Positions 63,854 through 64,000 of a stretch of 64,000 nucleotides of DNA are shown here, one piece after another. Both the position numbers and the translations under genes were made by a program. Source of the DNA: Neptunitalea chrysea. Lineage in GTDB: Bacteria; Bacteroidota; Bacteroidia; Flavobacteriales; Flavobacteriaceae. Position 1 is the first letter of the stretch. Each line of letters starts with the position of its first letter. The DNA lies in NCBI RefSeq assembly GCF_027924145.1, contig NZ_BRVP01000017.1:22757-86756 (forward strand). Direction: 5' to 3'. The notes beneath the pieces were generated by a model, which saw only the letters and a list, made by a program, of their open reading frames with translations, did no database searches and was not told where the DNA came from.

Positions 63854-64000
63854 ATATCATACTGGTAGTTCCTCCACTAAACGCAAAGATACAACCTCGT
63901 TGATACCCTACTCACCCCATAACTCAACTGAAATCATGGATAAGAATTAAACTTAATTCTGAAGAGTTGTATAAACAAAAAACACCCTTACTATTTATAT

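Larger units (their letters stand above)
63323..64000. other. Right-end intergenic region
   Basis: 678 bp without an ORF of more than about 30 codons. It holds a TATTTTTG -7-like element with a short ORF (63641-63729) and copy B of the dispersed repeat (63792-63853). The last 150 bp show nothing I can name. Confidence 0.6.

Overview
The window comes from a Bacteroidota genome, most likely a (marine) Flavobacteriaceae member. Supporting signs are low G+C, SusC/SusD genes, flavobacterial promoter elements of the TAnnTTTG type, MK-rich lipoprotein signal peptides, a GreA-like/MtgA gene pair and abundant TonB receptors. I see no phage structural genes and no CRISPR array.

Layout. (1) 1-9.2 kb: a partial dGTPase, a surface lipoprotein plus TonB receptor pair, an ABC ATPase, and a minus-strand cluster of GreA-like factor, MtgA and an FAD oxidoreductase. 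(2) 9.2-19.1 kb: a three-gene operon of secreted or anchored proteins of unknown function, then housekeeping genes (fabH-accB-accC, rpmF with a DUF177 gene, pdxA, ribE). (3) 19.4-44.4 kb: a large pectin/homogalacturonan utilisation locus. It holds intracellular uronate catabolism (kduI, kduD, uxaC, kdgK, eda, hexuronate MFS transporter, uxaB, uxaA), a LacI regulator, one SusC/SusD pair, and export-targeted GH28, GH105, CE8, CE12, esterases, DUF4861 and a KdgF cupin. Three copies of a palindromic operator (core TGTAATCGATTACA) lie before kduI, before the GH28-susCD operon and before lacI itself, so one repressor probably coordinates the locus. (4) 44.5-47.8 kb: two glycosyltransferases, then a gene-poor stretch with a tandem array of hairpin-plus-leader units. 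(5) 47.8-54.1 kb: a compact signalling operon with a CheY-like regulator, H-NOX, PAS histidine kinase, FIST (NosP-like) protein, second histidine kinase, Hpt and LytTR regulator. This is a candidate nitric-oxide-responsive phosphorelay, with a putative LytTR direct-repeat site upstream. (6) 54.4-56.7 kb: LolC/E-like permease, rbfA, methylmalonyl-CoA epimerase and a tRNA with CAU anticodon. (7) 56.7-64 kb: an AT-rich island beside the tRNA, with a DUF3871 remnant, a UPF1-like SF1 helicase, an IS3 remnant fused to a P-loop fragment, a truncated NERD-like ORF, and a Hachiman-type defence pair (hamA-hamB).

How it works together: surface enzymes de-esterify (CE8, CE12, esterases) and cut (GH28) pectin, and SusCD imports oligomers. 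GH105 releases unsaturated uronate and KdgF/KduI/KduD turn it into 2-keto-3-deoxygluconate. Saturated galacturonate reaches the same intermediate through UxaC-UxaB-UxaA. KdgK and Eda then feed pyruvate and glyceraldehyde-3-phosphate into central metabolism. The most notable accessory parts are the H-NOX/FIST relay, the hairpin-leader array at about 47.1-47.5 kb, and the tRNA-side defence island.
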